A DNA stretch of 64,000 nt from the NCBI GenBank assembly GCA_963556195.1, contig OY744521.1:136493399-136557398 (forward strand), in the 5' to 3' direction. The translations under genes were made by a program, and so were the position numbers. Source of the stretch: Sepiola atlantica (Eukaryota; Mollusca; Cephalopoda; Sepiida; Sepiolidae). Shown in pieces: positions 23,401 to 35,519 of the stretch; position 1 is the stretch's first letter; every line of letters begins with the position of its first letter. The notes beneath the pieces are model-generated. The model made no database searches, was not told where the DNA came from, and was given only the letters and a program-made list of their open reading frames with translations.

Positions 23401-25880
23401 GGACGGGTATTTTTCGAGTATATATACATAGTAAGGATGTAAGTATCCAATGGCAAAAAACGCTGAAATTAAGATTAATTTCCCAGTTGCCCTCCCCACT
23501 CCCTGTATGTAGGTTTGTGGAAAGGGCAGCATAAAAACAACTAAAAGAAATTTGGATGACATCCTAGAGATAAAGTACATTTAAAATAATTTGAAAAATA
23601 TTTAATCAGTGAAATATAAATCTTGGTAAACAAAAAACAGGCAAATTTAAAAATAAGTAAATCAGATTAATTGATTTGACACGGCTATTTTTCAGATTCT
23701 TTTTTATTCAGCTAGGTTTTCTTAAATTACTCCAATCAGTTTTAAGTCAAAATTAAGAGAAAGACATCACGCGCTCATGTGGGAGGAATGAGACAGAAAG
23801 TCATTCTTTGATGAAATAAAAGTCCTCTAACTCCCCTACCCATTCATGAATTGTTTGAAGTCTTAGCCTCAACAGCAAATTTAACATTTTCAAATTTCAA
23901 AGAAAACTGTTATAAGAGGAAAAGGAACAGCAAGAGGAAAAAAGAAGAAACAGGAAAAAAGAAAGAAAGATAAAGTGAGAGAGGGAAAAAAAGAAATAAA
24001 ATTCAGCCAAATAGTGACAAAAATAAAGAGGTATTTAAAAGCTGTACGTAAATGTATGATGTCAGATGAAGAATGCCCCGATCATCATTTTTCGCTGATA
24101 AAACTGAAAGATGGAATTTCTAAACAGATTAAAAAGAAAAAGAAATCCCAAATAATCTGCTTTGCTCTGGGTCATATCAACAGATTCATGCTATTTATGT
24201 TGATAAATAAGACAGTGATGATTATTATAAGAGGATCAATTTGGGCTCTGACTAATCATTATCATATTCGGTTTAACTAACCTGAAATAACAAAATTATA
24301 TTCATTTAGAAAACTTTTTTATTGATATCAATTTATAACGATATTATTATTAAAGTAGTGGGACCCGTGGAAATTCTACAGTTGTATCCTTCATCTATTG
24401 TATATCGCTACTGTGCTTCAAAATATTTCACTTCTGCGAATGTTCAGCGCAGTACGCAAAAGTACCACTTTTGTTAAAACTAAAACATACTTATCTAAGT
24501 ACTCTGGTTAATTTAGTTTCAGAAAATCTGTTTATGGATGTCTATCTCCAAAACCCTCGTAGGATCTTGCAACATTATTTATTTGCAGAAAATATTATTA
24601 AAATCACATTTAAAACAAATTAGGAACAACACCATCAAAAGTGTGGGGAAAATAAGTGTCGTTGGTCACAATTGGTTTAAAGTGATAAAAATATCTATCC
24701 CACTCTTAACTAGAATCATTTCAGTCACCACAATACCACATTTACACTAAGGGGCATCCTAATTAAGATGACCTAAAATTTGTTGGAAATTTTATTTTTT
24801 CATCAATATATTTATCTATAAATATTTAATTGGTATAAAACGGGGAGTGGGGGTTGAACAAAAAGCAAAAAGTTTTGTAAGTAAGACCCTCCCAAACCTT
24901 TCTAAATAATAGACCACCCACTGTTTTCCGGTTTGTTCAAAACCGAAAACAATCAAGTCCTTCTCTAAATAGGAGTGGGATCTAGGTGGGAGAGAAAAGA
25001 AAACGAGGGATGGAGTTGGGGAATGGGTAGTGTCTTACCAAAAAAGAAAGTGTATTTTAGTTTGAGTTTCGACACAACAGCGACATCAGATGAAATTAAA
25101 ACAAAAAACTTTTGTATTGCATCTTCAGCATTTGTTCTTTTGTTGTTTTATTCTTTTACAGCACTGCAATATTATAGATTATTATGTTACTAAAGTTTCT
25201 CCTTGTCTGCTCTCCCTAAAATAGCATATTGAAAAAAAACGCCCGAATCGAACCAGCTCACCAGTCACATGAAAAGATTTTGCTATCTTCTTTACTACGT
25301 GTCACTTCAGACTTCCTGTCCATGACGTCATATCCTGACACATAGCTCTAATTTAAACCTTTAACTTCTAAAGAAAGTTTCTGTTTTTCTACTTAATCTA
25401 ATCTTATGTGAAAATTTCATTTTTAACACACCCATGTCTAATATTACTGTATTTAAACAATAATGGATAAAAAAAGAGTTTTATTTATTTTGCCATCATC
25501 CAAGTTTCTTTTAAGTTAAACAATTGCATATTCTAAGTTTGTACATTTACAGTAAAAATGTCAGTCATCATATTTGTGTTAAGTATTGCTTGGAATCAAA
25601 TTAAAATAAAAAAGGTTAGCCCCTTTAATCTCTACTGTGTTTTTAATTTCTTCCTAAATTTTAATCAGTTCAGAAGTATATACAAAAAAAGCCATGTATT
25701 TTATCACTTAGTAATGGTTGATAAACAAAACTGGCATAAAAGATAAATATAATTCATTTTATACTTTGATGAAAGAATATTTTAAAGACACTTTTTTTTA
25801 TTAAACAGTTTTCAATATTCAATTCTATTTTATCATTCCAAACAGTCTAAGAATTTAGAAAAACGCTGTCCTTATTGATG
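23400..25880. other. AT-rich stretch without recognisable genes
   Basis: Contains a purine-rich patch at about 23900-24000 and a 101-codon Lys-rich frame at 23975-24280 that starts in it. I do not treat that frame as a gene. At 25238-25290, read on the minus strand, 'ggttcgattcgggcg' looks like a B box followed by a T-run, but no tRNA body is visible. Confidence 0.4.
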
Positions 25881-25889
25881 GCATGGGTA

Positions 25890-26290
25890 CAGTCATCATC
25901 ATCATATTTGGTTTTACATCCGTTTTACATATTGCATGTGTTGGACGGCTTACCCATCTCTAGACAGGTATTTATTTATCCATCTTGTTCTCATTGATAC
26001 TTATTACTTCCTCCTCCGTTTTCTGTGGGCATCCCCTGTGAACTGAACCTGCTACTGTTTCACATCTACTAACCCAAGAACAGTCATCCATTCTTTCAAC
26101 GTGGCTAGCTATACCATAGAAATCTTCTGTTCTGCACATATCGCCATATATTGTTCAGATTTAATCTTCCTGTGAGCTCATCAGATCTAAGCCTATCTTT
26201 AAGACTCACATTACACATCTATCGTATCATTCTCTCCATGAAATGCATGTCCTCGACTCTCACTAGCCATTAGTGGATATATTAATACTG
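25890..26290 (-). pseudogene. LINE 3' tail, copy D (inverted)
   Basis: Begins with (ATC)n, 'atatttggttttacatccgttttac', the inverted LINE 3' end, followed by the complement of the last ~100 reverse-transcriptase codons ('gatctaagcctatctttaag', 'catgtcctcgactctcac'). It ends at about 26290 and carries small deletions. Confidence 0.6.
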
Positions 26291-26470
26291 TATTCACTAC
26301 CAACCTCTATACTAGTATCACCGATTACATAAACAATCGTTGTAAAGTAATCTCTACAAACATAAGTTATGGACAGTATCAATAAGTTGACTTTTTTATG
26401 CTGTATCTTTTAAAACGATAGAATATGAGGTCAAGTATGTTTTATATAGAAGGTGTGTAAGATTAGAATG

Positions 26471-26471
<1 letters not shown>

Positions 26472-26507
<36 letters not shown>
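26472..26507. repeat. (TA)n microsatellite
   Basis: About 18 TA units, shortly upstream of the hAT left end. Confidence 0.95.
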
Positions 26508-26511
<4 letters not shown>

Positions 26512-26634
26512 GACATTTATTTTGCATAAGCCCCCCCCCTCCCCACTTTTTTGACTTGGGCCCCCCACTTTACGGTCATCAATAATTAAGTTGATATGCA
26601 TGTGTTTAATTTTATCTAATTAGCTTATCTATTA

Positions 26635-26687
26635 ATTGATTGTTGGTCTTATATTGTCATCATTACAATATAAGACCAACAATCAAT
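26635..26687. repeat. Perfect 23-bp hairpin near the hAT left end
   Basis: Arms 26635-26657 and 26665-26687 are exactly complementary with a 7-base loop (catcatt). The surrounding transposon is heavily decayed, so a perfect stem is notable. It could be a structural element of the transposon end or a small-RNA precursor-like hairpin. Confidence 0.9.
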
Positions 26688-28851
26688 TTTATCTCAAATT
26701 TGGCGAAATCCAAGCAAAATAGGTGAGTTTTTGCTAAAGGTCCTTATTCTATAGGTATATTTACGGACTTTTATTTTCTTCTCCAAAAAATCGACACCCC
26801 GAAGCAAACCCGTGAAACTTGAATTAAACTGATTTTGGCATTTCTTTAGTTTAGCTGTGAATCACAATTTATTTGCTTTACTTTTTTAAAGACATCGGCA
26901 GACAATAATAAAAAAGAAAAGAAAAAAAGAAGATTTTGTATAAAAACTCCTAATTCTGTTATTCCGGTTGATTATTATTATAATCCAACAAACAGTCAAC
27001 ATTATGGATGATCAAATTTCGTCTGCTAGTCCGTCATTGATATTTATAAAGCCACACCCCCTTTTTCTCAGAAATACGGAGGTTCAAAATGGCTGACGTT
27101 CTTGATCGAGCAACTTTTATATGAACGAAATAGCCAAGAATGATAACTATTTTTGTATCACTTTTGCGCATCTGTAGAACGGATCTGATATTGTATAAAA
27201 AAATGACCGAACTTTGAAGGAAAACAAACTTTTCAGAAATCTGAAACTTTTCACAATTTAAGCCATCAGTGCACTGATTTTTTTTTCTAAAATTCCTTAT
27301 GTGCATTCATAAGAAAAGAGATTAGAAAATACATAATTTAAAAAAGTTGTTTACATTTCGTGAACTACTTTCATAACGTGTCGCGTCGCGGTTAACATTA
27401 CAAAATTCGATAGTTTTTGTTTTTTGGAATTTTCAATTTAAAAAAATAATATACCAAAACTTAACCATTTATCCAATTCTAATAAAATTTTCAGCGTTTA
27501 AGCAAAAATTTGGTATATTTTACATAAAATATATTCCGACTCCTATGAAATTAAATAAATTTTTTGTTCACCGGTCTGAAGAAGTGATATTTACATGATG
27601 GACAGAAAAGACAATGAGTTATATTTTTGAATATTATCGAGAATTTCTATTTATCGATTTAGAAATGCATAATTATGATTATTAAAACACCCAAAAGAGT
27701 CCTTTTTTTAGATAATTAGTGTGTAGTGTTATTCAAAGTATTGTGAAGAAAAAAATAAACATTCTTAAAATTTTATGGTTTTACAAACGTTTTTTCATTT
27801 TCAGAAATCATTACTTTAGTTATAAAATTCTATATTTATTATTTTATTTGCTGTTCTATCAATCTCATTGTGTTAACAAAAAAGGTAGTGTTATCTAATT
27901 CCTAAATATAAATATACCAATATAATTATAAAAAATCCATGAGAAATATTTTTTAAAAATTGAATTTATTTTTTATATACTGTACGTTCGACGAATTGAG
28001 AGTCTAAATGTATGGATGACTTTAAAGTTTATAAATTAATTATTATACGTCATGGTTGATATCATTCTACTTCTCTGCACATGACCATATAAAAATATCC
28101 TTTTTAAGTTAAAAAGTAAAGTATTTAGTCACTTATGGTTAAATGGTCACATAAATGTCAGTGTAATTATACCTGCCAGGAATCATTTTTTCCAAATATT
28201 ACGGAGGAAAGAATTTGGCGTAAATTTGCTTTTGAGCAAGAAGATCACTTACGTTAACGTTTATAATTCCGCTCGCTGCAAGAAATTCGAGTTTGAAGAT
28301 TTTATAATTCCAGACAGAAGACATATTCATCACAACTGAACTACAGAAGTAATAAAACTAAAAATTAAAAACAAAATAGTCTTAATTTTGATTTTGTTGC
28401 ATTGATATTGAAAGACAATAATGAGTGAAACAGAAATATTCATTTATAAAAAACTTTTGAAAACACTTAATTATTAAAACAAACAAGAAATAAAAAATGT
28501 AATTCTTAAAATAAACAAGAAACATAAATTAACAAAGTGGATACACATCTCTGACAGACTTTAAGAAATGTTCAAAATGATAATCATCATAGCGAAACTG
28601 TTATAGGCATAATATTGTTGCATCATTTATTCCTCACCCCACGTAATATTTAATAGTATTAGTCTTTTTTAGAGGATAAATGTTGACTATTTTAGTCTAG
28701 GTATTCCGAACTGTTCAAGTTCTGCATTATGAGTTTATATCGAGCGGAACACATAAAATAGAGTATCTTAACATGTCTGTGTTGTAATCATTATTTATTA
28801 TTCCTTCATATAAAACATTATATTTTACTTGTATTTCGTCTAGTTGTAAGT

Positions 28852-31105
28852 ATGCCGTTAAACCGAAAATTGGGAAAAGCAAACTGTAGGAACATCAGCT
28901 CATTCTTTACAAAGACTTTAGGCAACCCAGTCGTCTCTGGTATTCCTGAAAACAATCCTGCGTCCTCCAGTCATGTCGTCTCTGCTATTCCTGAAAACAG
29001 TCAGGTCGTCTCTTCTGCTGCCAGTAACCCAGGGTTTCTGTCTCAAACACCATTTCAACCAACTAATTTCCCTTTCCCCAAAACTACATTTGGTAATAAT
29101 AAAAGGTGCTTTCAATCTGCATGGTTCAAGAGATATTTTTGGCTTCACTACCGAGTCGCCGATGACTCAGTTTTATGCCACACATGTATGTTAGCCAGTC
29201 ATCAAGACAAGAATCATGCAGCACGGAATAAAGAGGATACATTTATCAAAACAGGTTTTCGGAATTGGAAGAAAGCAACTGAAAAATTTTCCAACCATGA
29301 ACATTCAGAGAGCCACAGATTATCTACTTTCAATGGAATCACTCTTCCTTCTTCTTGTGATGATGTTGGAGAACTTTTCAGTAGCCAAGTAGCACAGGAT
29401 AAATTGGTCAACAGGAAAATGTTGTTGAAGGTAATACAATGTCTGAAATATCTGGGTAAACAAGGTCTACCTTTTAGAGGAGATAATGACAAGGATGGTA
29501 ATTTTCTACAGCTTCTCCAACTCCGCACAAATGATGATTTTGATCTTAAACTATGGCTCCAGAAACAAACAAAATAAATACACCAGCAAAGATATACAAA
29601 ATGAAATCTTGCAGATAATGTCTAATAGGATTTTATATGAAATTGGACAGGATGTAGAATCTCCTTGTTTCTTTTCCATTCTTGCAGATGAATGTTGTGA
29701 CGTGTCGAATGCAGAACAACTCGCAGTATGTATACGTTGGGTCGATTCTTCTTTTTTAGCCCACAAAGAATTTCTTGGCTTTTATCAAATTCTAGATGTG
29801 AGTGCTGACACCATCTTCAAAGCAATTAAAGATGTCTTGACTCGATTGAATTTGTCATTAACAAACTGCCGCGGTCAATGTTATGATGCCGCTGCTTCAA
29901 TGTCAGGTATACGACAAGGGGTTGCAGCACTAATTCAAAGAATCTAACCTAAGGCCACATTCGTTCATTGTTATGGTCATGCGCTTAGTTTATCTGTCAA
30001 AGACGTCACATCAAGATGTATCATTCTGAGAGATGCAATGGACATCGTGCATGAAATATGCAAACTTATAAAACATTCTCCTAAAAGAGAAGGTCACTTC
30101 AATCGAATTAAAGAGGAAACAGATCCTGATACTGAAGTTGCATCACATGGAATCCGAGTATTCAGTTTCACACGATGGACAGTCCGAGCTAAAAGTTTCT
30201 CCAGTATTCTAGACAATTACATAATCATACATAAACTCTGGGAGGAATGCTTGCAGATTCGCTTAGAGTCAGAGATGAGAGCACAAATAATCAGTGCCCA
30301 AAGCCAGATGAAGAAATTCGACTTTTATTTCGGATTAACATTAGGTGAACTTATATACCGACACATTGACAATCTGTCCGCTACTCTCCAGGATCCCAAC
30401 TTATCGTCATGCGAAGCACAAGTAATAGTCACTCACACTGTTGATTCTTTGAAAAAAATTCCTTCAGATAAATCCTTTGATTTTTTTCTTTGAAGCAATG
30501 GAGAAGAAGCGAGAAATACTGGAGGTGGATGATCCAGTCTTGCCTAGAAAGCGCAAACTACCAGCCAATTTGGAAGACGGTAGTCCGGGTTTCAATTTGA
30601 TGAGCCGAAGGATAGATACCGTCTAATTTACTTTGAAGGATTGGATCTTGCTATTTCTAGCATTGAACGCAGATTTAATCAACCTGGCTTCCACGTGTAT
30701 AAATTAATAGAAACATTTCTACTAGATTATATACATAAAAATCTTGTTGATGAGGTAAAGCTCAGTGAAATTCAAAAGCTGTATGCTGGCGATGTGGATG
30801 TCTACAAATTAAAGGCGCAGTTACCCATTTTTCAAACAATGTTGACACAATGGGTAAACACACAAGATGAGCGAAAGCCAGAAGATGTGCAGCAATCCGA
30901 CATACTCTGTTTTTTCAGATCTATGACCTGCCCTGTTCGATCTGTGGTGCCAGATATAGAGGTACTGGTTTGCTTACTTCTCGTCAGTCCAGCCACAGAT
31001 GCAGTTTCAGAGCGATCCTTTTCTGCTATGAGACGCCTAAAACATTTGTACGGTCCACAATGACATCTGCACGTTTAAACAGTGTGGCAATTCTGAATAT
31101 CCAAC
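28852..31105 (+). pseudogene. hAT transposase (TTF zinc finger, DUF4371, hAT dimerisation), broken
   Basis: The first frame (from the ATG at 28852) has a Ser/Pro-rich leader and then a TTF-type zinc finger: FQSAWFKRYFWLHY, CHTCMLASHQ, and an H-x-x-S-x-x-H pattern in NHEHSESHRLS. The middle part (29486-29947) is DUF4371-like, with the RNase H-type ILADECCDVSN strand (catalytic Asp) and a CRGQCYDAAASMSG segment with a second Asp. The C-terminal part (30641-31063) ends in SPATDAVSERSFSAMRRLK, the hAT dimerisation motif. Damage seen: a 1-base insertion near 29568, an in-frame TAA at 29945-29947, frameshifts near 30485 and 30610, and a 1-base loss near 31045. It resembles the zinc-finger MYM-type-1-like transposases of invertebrates. 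No intact product is possible. Confidence 0.88.
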
Positions 31106-31239
31106 TTGCATTCTATTGCAAACACTTTTGTATAGCTTAATGATACACGTTTTAATACGTTTGGATTGTTTTAAAATATATTCATTGATATGAATATGTG
31201 CAATTACATTTGAGAATATAAATTGTTTCATGTTATTAG

Positions 31240-32150
31240 TATTGTTTTATATCTACAAAAGATTGTATACTATATATATAAATATGATACTTTGTTAGCC
31301 CTATGTGAAAGTACATACTTGTATAATACACAATGTATGGATAATTTGGTTTGTAAGATTTATCTACTTAAATAAATTAAATTACATATGTATGTAAAAA
31401 ACGTATTATATGTTCATCATATAGACCACACAGTGTGCCCTGACCGAGAATTTAATTTTTGAATGTTCAATAAAATACAGTCGAGAGTACAATGCAAAAA
31501 AAACAGAAGTTAAAATATTAAGTTGCTCTCAAATTTCAACCGTTTAAAGTCGGCCTTTTTTGTAAACCGGTCAGTTAAATACCGGAAAAAACGATTACGT
31601 AAAATTTCGCCAAAAAATGATCAATTTTCAAATCATCACCATTTTTTTCAGAAACAAGATGGAAAAATTCTGTTTCCATCTATCTGAAAGCATTTTTTTA
31701 TCCCTTTTCTGAATATGTAGAAAGAAAAAGCCTTTGATTACATTCAATATTGAAAAATTTAACTTGAAGTCGGGTAGGGGTGAATTATTCAGAACACATA
31801 ATTCCCGTCAATTTTCCCCAAATTTTCCAGAAAAATCATAATTTTTGAAAACGTTCTCATAATTTCTCACCGTGGGGACCTGGTGTACTACAAAATAGAT
31901 TTTATACACATTATCATTAAAAAGAGACCAATCAAAAGGTATTAAGGAGTCAAACACAGTATTTTCTCGAAAATTCTTTATTATTCAAGGAAAATTTTAA
32001 TTTTCTGATATTTAAGTAAAATTTTGCAGAAAATGTTCAATGAACGAACAAACAAAAGTAAACTTGTCAATAATACAATGAATCTATTTGAGCTTGTTCC
32101 ATAGTTCAAGCAGTCAACTTGGTATGTCTGATTGACCTTGCTGTGTGTCC
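31240..32150. other. hAT interior, non-coding
   Basis: AT-rich DNA between the transposase remnant and the antisense remnant. I see no frame. It lies inside the putative hAT element. Confidence 0.4.
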
Positions 32151-32159
32151 AGTTTCATC

Positions 32160-32880
32160 ACAAATATTACAGTGAGGTCGGGGGTGTCATGAAGCGATTT
32201 CAGGGTGAGACATTATTAACATTCATCGAAGTATATCATGAATATTGTCCTTGATGGACAGTTGCCGAGACAATGCAGCTGGACCACTTAGGAAATACCG
32301 AACATGTTTGTTCCAAGACTCTACTGGACTCTCACTCCATTTTGCTATCGAGCTACCGTTATTCCACTTGAACTATAGGCACACATTTAATGGTAGCTCG
32401 GAATTATCATAATCCATGGTTTAGCCTTCTCATCGACGAAGGCAATTCTGAGATGAAGCATTATCTCGATGCCCAAGGTTTTCAATGCTTCCACATGCAC
32501 ACATTTGTTTGTGACAGACTGGGTGATAGACAGGATGATGTTGGTGTTACTCATGAACGTTTCAAAATTTTCGCAATCGACGCTGTTACGGATGAGAGAA
32601 CATTCGTAAAAGCGATTTTGAGGACTGAAAAATCTGTTGCAAAGCGGGCTATTATTTGTATTTCCTCCACTCGCACATGGTGCATCCATTAACATACCGG
32701 TGATTTTTCAGATTGCATCGATACCTTCCTTTTTCTGCATTGTTGACGATCCGCATAATATCCAAAGTTATTCATTCCATCCTTCCTCCAGTCCTTCTGT
32801 CCACAGAACAACCGATACAGTATCTTTTGAGCAAAGTCTAATGAACGCAATTTGAAGTGAACAGAGAAACAATGCAAGTC
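32160..32880 (-). pseudogene. Antisense coding remnant inside the hAT element
   Basis: A minus-strand frame of 102 codons (32387-32695) continues after a stop and frameshift into WSESPVESWNKHVRYFLSG (about 32335-32280), then SRQLSIKDNIHDIL. Beyond another stop come MLIMSHPEIAS and a knuckle-like CNICDETGH. The pattern SE-x-x-x-E-x-(R/W)NK with a following SHP/SDP block recalls a family of uncharacterised proteins widespread in arthropod and cnidarian genomes, but this is from memory. A second ORF or a nested insertion are both possible. At least three lesions are visible. Confidence 0.4.
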
Positions 32881-32889
32881 TGCCTTGTT

Positions 32890-33455
32890 AATATGCTTCC
32901 AACGAGCTATTCCAATTCCAATACATACATTTATACTTTTTACTTTTGTACTTTTATATGCACCTTGTCAGTTAATACTTTTAACTTTATGTATTCTCTA
33001 TATTTGATAAACCAATTGATTCTTGAATTTTGCCATTTTTACAAAAAGCGACTTGCTGATATGTTTCAAATGAGCCATCAAGCAGTGTGAGAAAATCATT
33101 TTATGTCTAGATTAAGTCCAAAAAGGTGTATATTGTCCAAAATGCCCTAATATGGTAGTTTGGGCTCAGACGCCAAAAAATTTAAATTTTTTTAATGTTT
33201 CTTTATCTATCACAAGAGTATTCCATTCCGCTTCTAACGAGCTATCAAGCACTACCAGACGATCATTTTAAACAAAAATATGCTCCAAACAGTGATTTCC
33301 CCCCAATATGCCCAAATAAGGTAATTTGAGCCAGACGCCAAAAAATTGAAATATTTAGAATTTTTCTTTTTCTATCACCAAGAGAATTCCATTCCGCTTC
33401 TAAAGAGCTCTCAACCACTATCGGACAATCATTTTTAGTCAAGATATTGAATTTA
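32890..33455 (+). repeat. Subterminal tandem repeat of the hAT element (~165-bp unit)
   Basis: 'agacgccaaaaaatt' recurs at 33168 and 33333, 'ttccattccgcttcta' at 33221 and 33387, and 'ccatcaagca/ctatcaagca' at about 33075 and 33242. The spacing is 165-167 bases. Partial earlier units extend to about 32890 ('gcttccaacgagctatt'). Arrays next to hAT ends often hold transposase-binding motifs. Confidence 0.7.
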
Positions 33456-33559
33456 TTCCAATATTTGGCATTCTGGACGCAATGTGGGCCGCCCCCCCAC
33501 TTTTTAGGAGAGCCCCCCCCACACACACACTTTTATAACTGTCCCGCCGGCCCTGGGCA

Positions 33560-33990
33560 GTGCTTACTCTACTCACATAAATATGGATATCTCTTATTAT
33601 AGAGTTAAGATTTAACAAGTATGTCTAACTGACAAATGAATCAAATCCTTATTTAGTGCTCAATACCTATGGCCTTGTGCCCAACTCTAAGTCAAGATAA
33701 TCTTAGTGTATATGTAATAAAAAAATTCTAATCTTTTCTTCCAGTTGACAAGATCAACACGGTTGTGTCCCTTGCATAAATTAGTGCTGGTGTCTTTTTG
33801 GCTCATGATGGGGGGGGGGGGGGCGATAATCCATGCCCATCCCAAGTGAATCAAGTGTGGGTTGATACAAACATATAGTGAAAGAAAGAACTAATCTGCT
33901 TATCTTTGACTCCTTAAGGCCACGGTAAACCTCTAAGCAGATTTAGATTTCCAGATTAAAAGTTTTTCCAATGTTTTATTGAAGCCATCA
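33560..33990. other. Unassigned stretch
   Basis: Nothing recognised apart from a G13 run at 33810-33822. Confidence 0.4.
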
Positions 33991-33994
33991 AAAG

Positions 33995-34736
33995 CTGACA
34001 ATAATCATGAGGAAGGGGGGAGAAAGAGAGACAAGTAGATGGACAGATGGAGAATGAGAGAGGGAGATGGAGAATGAGAGAGGGAGATGGAGAATGAGAG
34101 AGGGAGATGGAGAATGAGAGAGGGAGATGGAGAATGAGAGAGGGAGATGGAGAATGAGAGAGGGACAGGGAGTGGCAGAATGAGAGAGGGAGGGGCAGAA
34201 TGAGAAAGAAAGAGGCAGAATCGGAGAGGGAGAGGCAGAATCGGAGAGGGAGTACAAGACGAGGGAAAAGAGAGAAGGTGGAGAAAGAGAGGGTGAGAGA
34301 GAAGGTGGAGAAAGAGAGAGAGAAGGTGAAGAGAAAGAGAGGTAGAGAAGGGTAGAAAGGTAGAGAGAGAAAGAAGGGTAGAAAGGGAGAGAGAGAAAGA
34401 AGGGTAGAAAGGGAGAGAGAGAAAGAAGGGTAGAAAGGGAGAGAGAGAAAGAAGGGTAGAAAGGGAGAGAGAGAAAGAAGGGTAGAAAGGGAGAGAGATA
34501 AAGAAGAGTAGAAAGGGAGAGAGATAAAGAAGAGTAGAAAGGGAGAGAGAGAGAGAAAGAAGGGTAGAAAAGGGAGAGAGAGAAAGAGATAGAAGGGTAG
34601 AGAGAGAAAGAGATAGAAGGGTAGAAAGGGAAAGAGAAGGATAGAAAGGGAGAGAGAAGGATAGAAAGGGAGAGAGAAGGAGGGAAAAGGGTAGAAAAGG
34701 GAGAGAGAGAGAGAGAGAGAGAGAGAAGGGTAGAAA

Positions 34737-34771
<35 letters not shown>

Positions 34772-35505
34772 AGAAAGAGGTAGATAGAGGGGAGAAAGAG
34801 AGAGGGTGGATAGAGAGAAGGAGAGAACGAGAAAGGGAGAGAAAGAGGGAGGGGGAGAAAGAGGGAAGGGGAGAAAGAGAGAGGGGGAGAAAGAGAGAGG
34901 GGGAGAAAGAGAGAGGGGGAGAAAGAGAGAGGGAGAGAAAGAGAGAGGGGGAGAAAGAGAGAGGGAGAGAAAGAGAGAGGGGAGAAAGAGAGAGGGGAGA
35001 AAGAGAGCAGATAGAGAAAGAGATAGAGAGAGAGTTGACAGAAAGAGATTGAGAGATAGGGGACAGAAAGAGATAGAGAGATAGGGGACAGAAAGAGATA
35101 GAGAGATAGGGGACAGAAAGAGATAGAGAGACAGAAAGAGATAGAGAGACAGAAAGAGATAGAGAGAGGGGGACAGAAAGAGAGAGGGGGACAGAAAGAG
35201 ATAGAGAGAGAGGGGGGGACAGAAAGAGATAGAGAGAGGGGGGGACAGAAAGAGATAGAGAGAGAGAGAGGGGACAAAAAGAGATAGAGAGAGAGGGGGG
35301 ACAAAAAGAGATAGAGAGAGAGAGGGGACAAAAAGAGATAGAGAGAGAGCGGGGGGACAGAAAGTGATAGAGAGAGAGCGGGGGGGACAGAAAGTGATAG
35401 AGAGAGAGGGGGGACAGAAAGAGATAGAGAGAGAGCGGGGGGACAGAAAGTGATAGAGAGAGAGAGGGGGGACAGAAAGAGATAGAAAGGCACAGAAAGT
35501 GAGAG
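33995..35505 (+). repeat. 1.5-kb purine tract (polypurine/polypyrimidine)
   Basis: Almost only A and G on the plus strand, with scattered T and rare C. Sub-arrays are visible: six 20-base units agaatgagagagggagatgg at 34041-34166, gagagagaaagaagggtagaaa-type units at 34340-34680, and gacagaaagagatagagaga-type units at 35035-35480. The 501-codon Ser/Leu/Pro frame on the minus strand is a composition artefact. Confidence 0.95.
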
Positions 35506-35519
35506 TAATTCGTGAAGGT

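Larger units (their letters stand above)
26530..33555 (+). mobile_element. Decayed hAT-superfamily DNA transposon (~7 kb)
   Basis: The right end, read inward, is cagggccggcgggacagtta, a CAGGG start typical of hAT elements (33536-33555). The left end at about 26530 starts in a C-rich block followed by 'gacttgggcccc' and 'tttacggtcatcaataatta'. Both end segments reappear, joined together, in the ~120-base element at 47441-47560, which is independent evidence that they are the two termini of one family. The interior holds a broken transposase (28852-31105), a subterminal tandem array (32890-33455) and an antisense coding remnant. No clear 8-bp target duplication is visible, and the exact left base is uncertain. 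Confidence 0.65.

Noticed and set aside
23975..24280. 101-codon plus-strand frame
   Set aside because: Starts in a purine-rich patch, is Lys/Ile-rich throughout and has no domain-like pattern.
25238..25290. tRNA-derived SINE suggested by a B-box-like motif on the minus strand
   Set aside because: Only the B box and a T-run are visible. No A box at the right distance and no second copy.
33988..35493. 501-codon minus-strand frame, the longest in the window
   Set aside because: It is only Ser, Leu, Pro, Phe and Ile repeats because the DNA is a purine tract. Several overlapping frames on both strands are open for the same reason.
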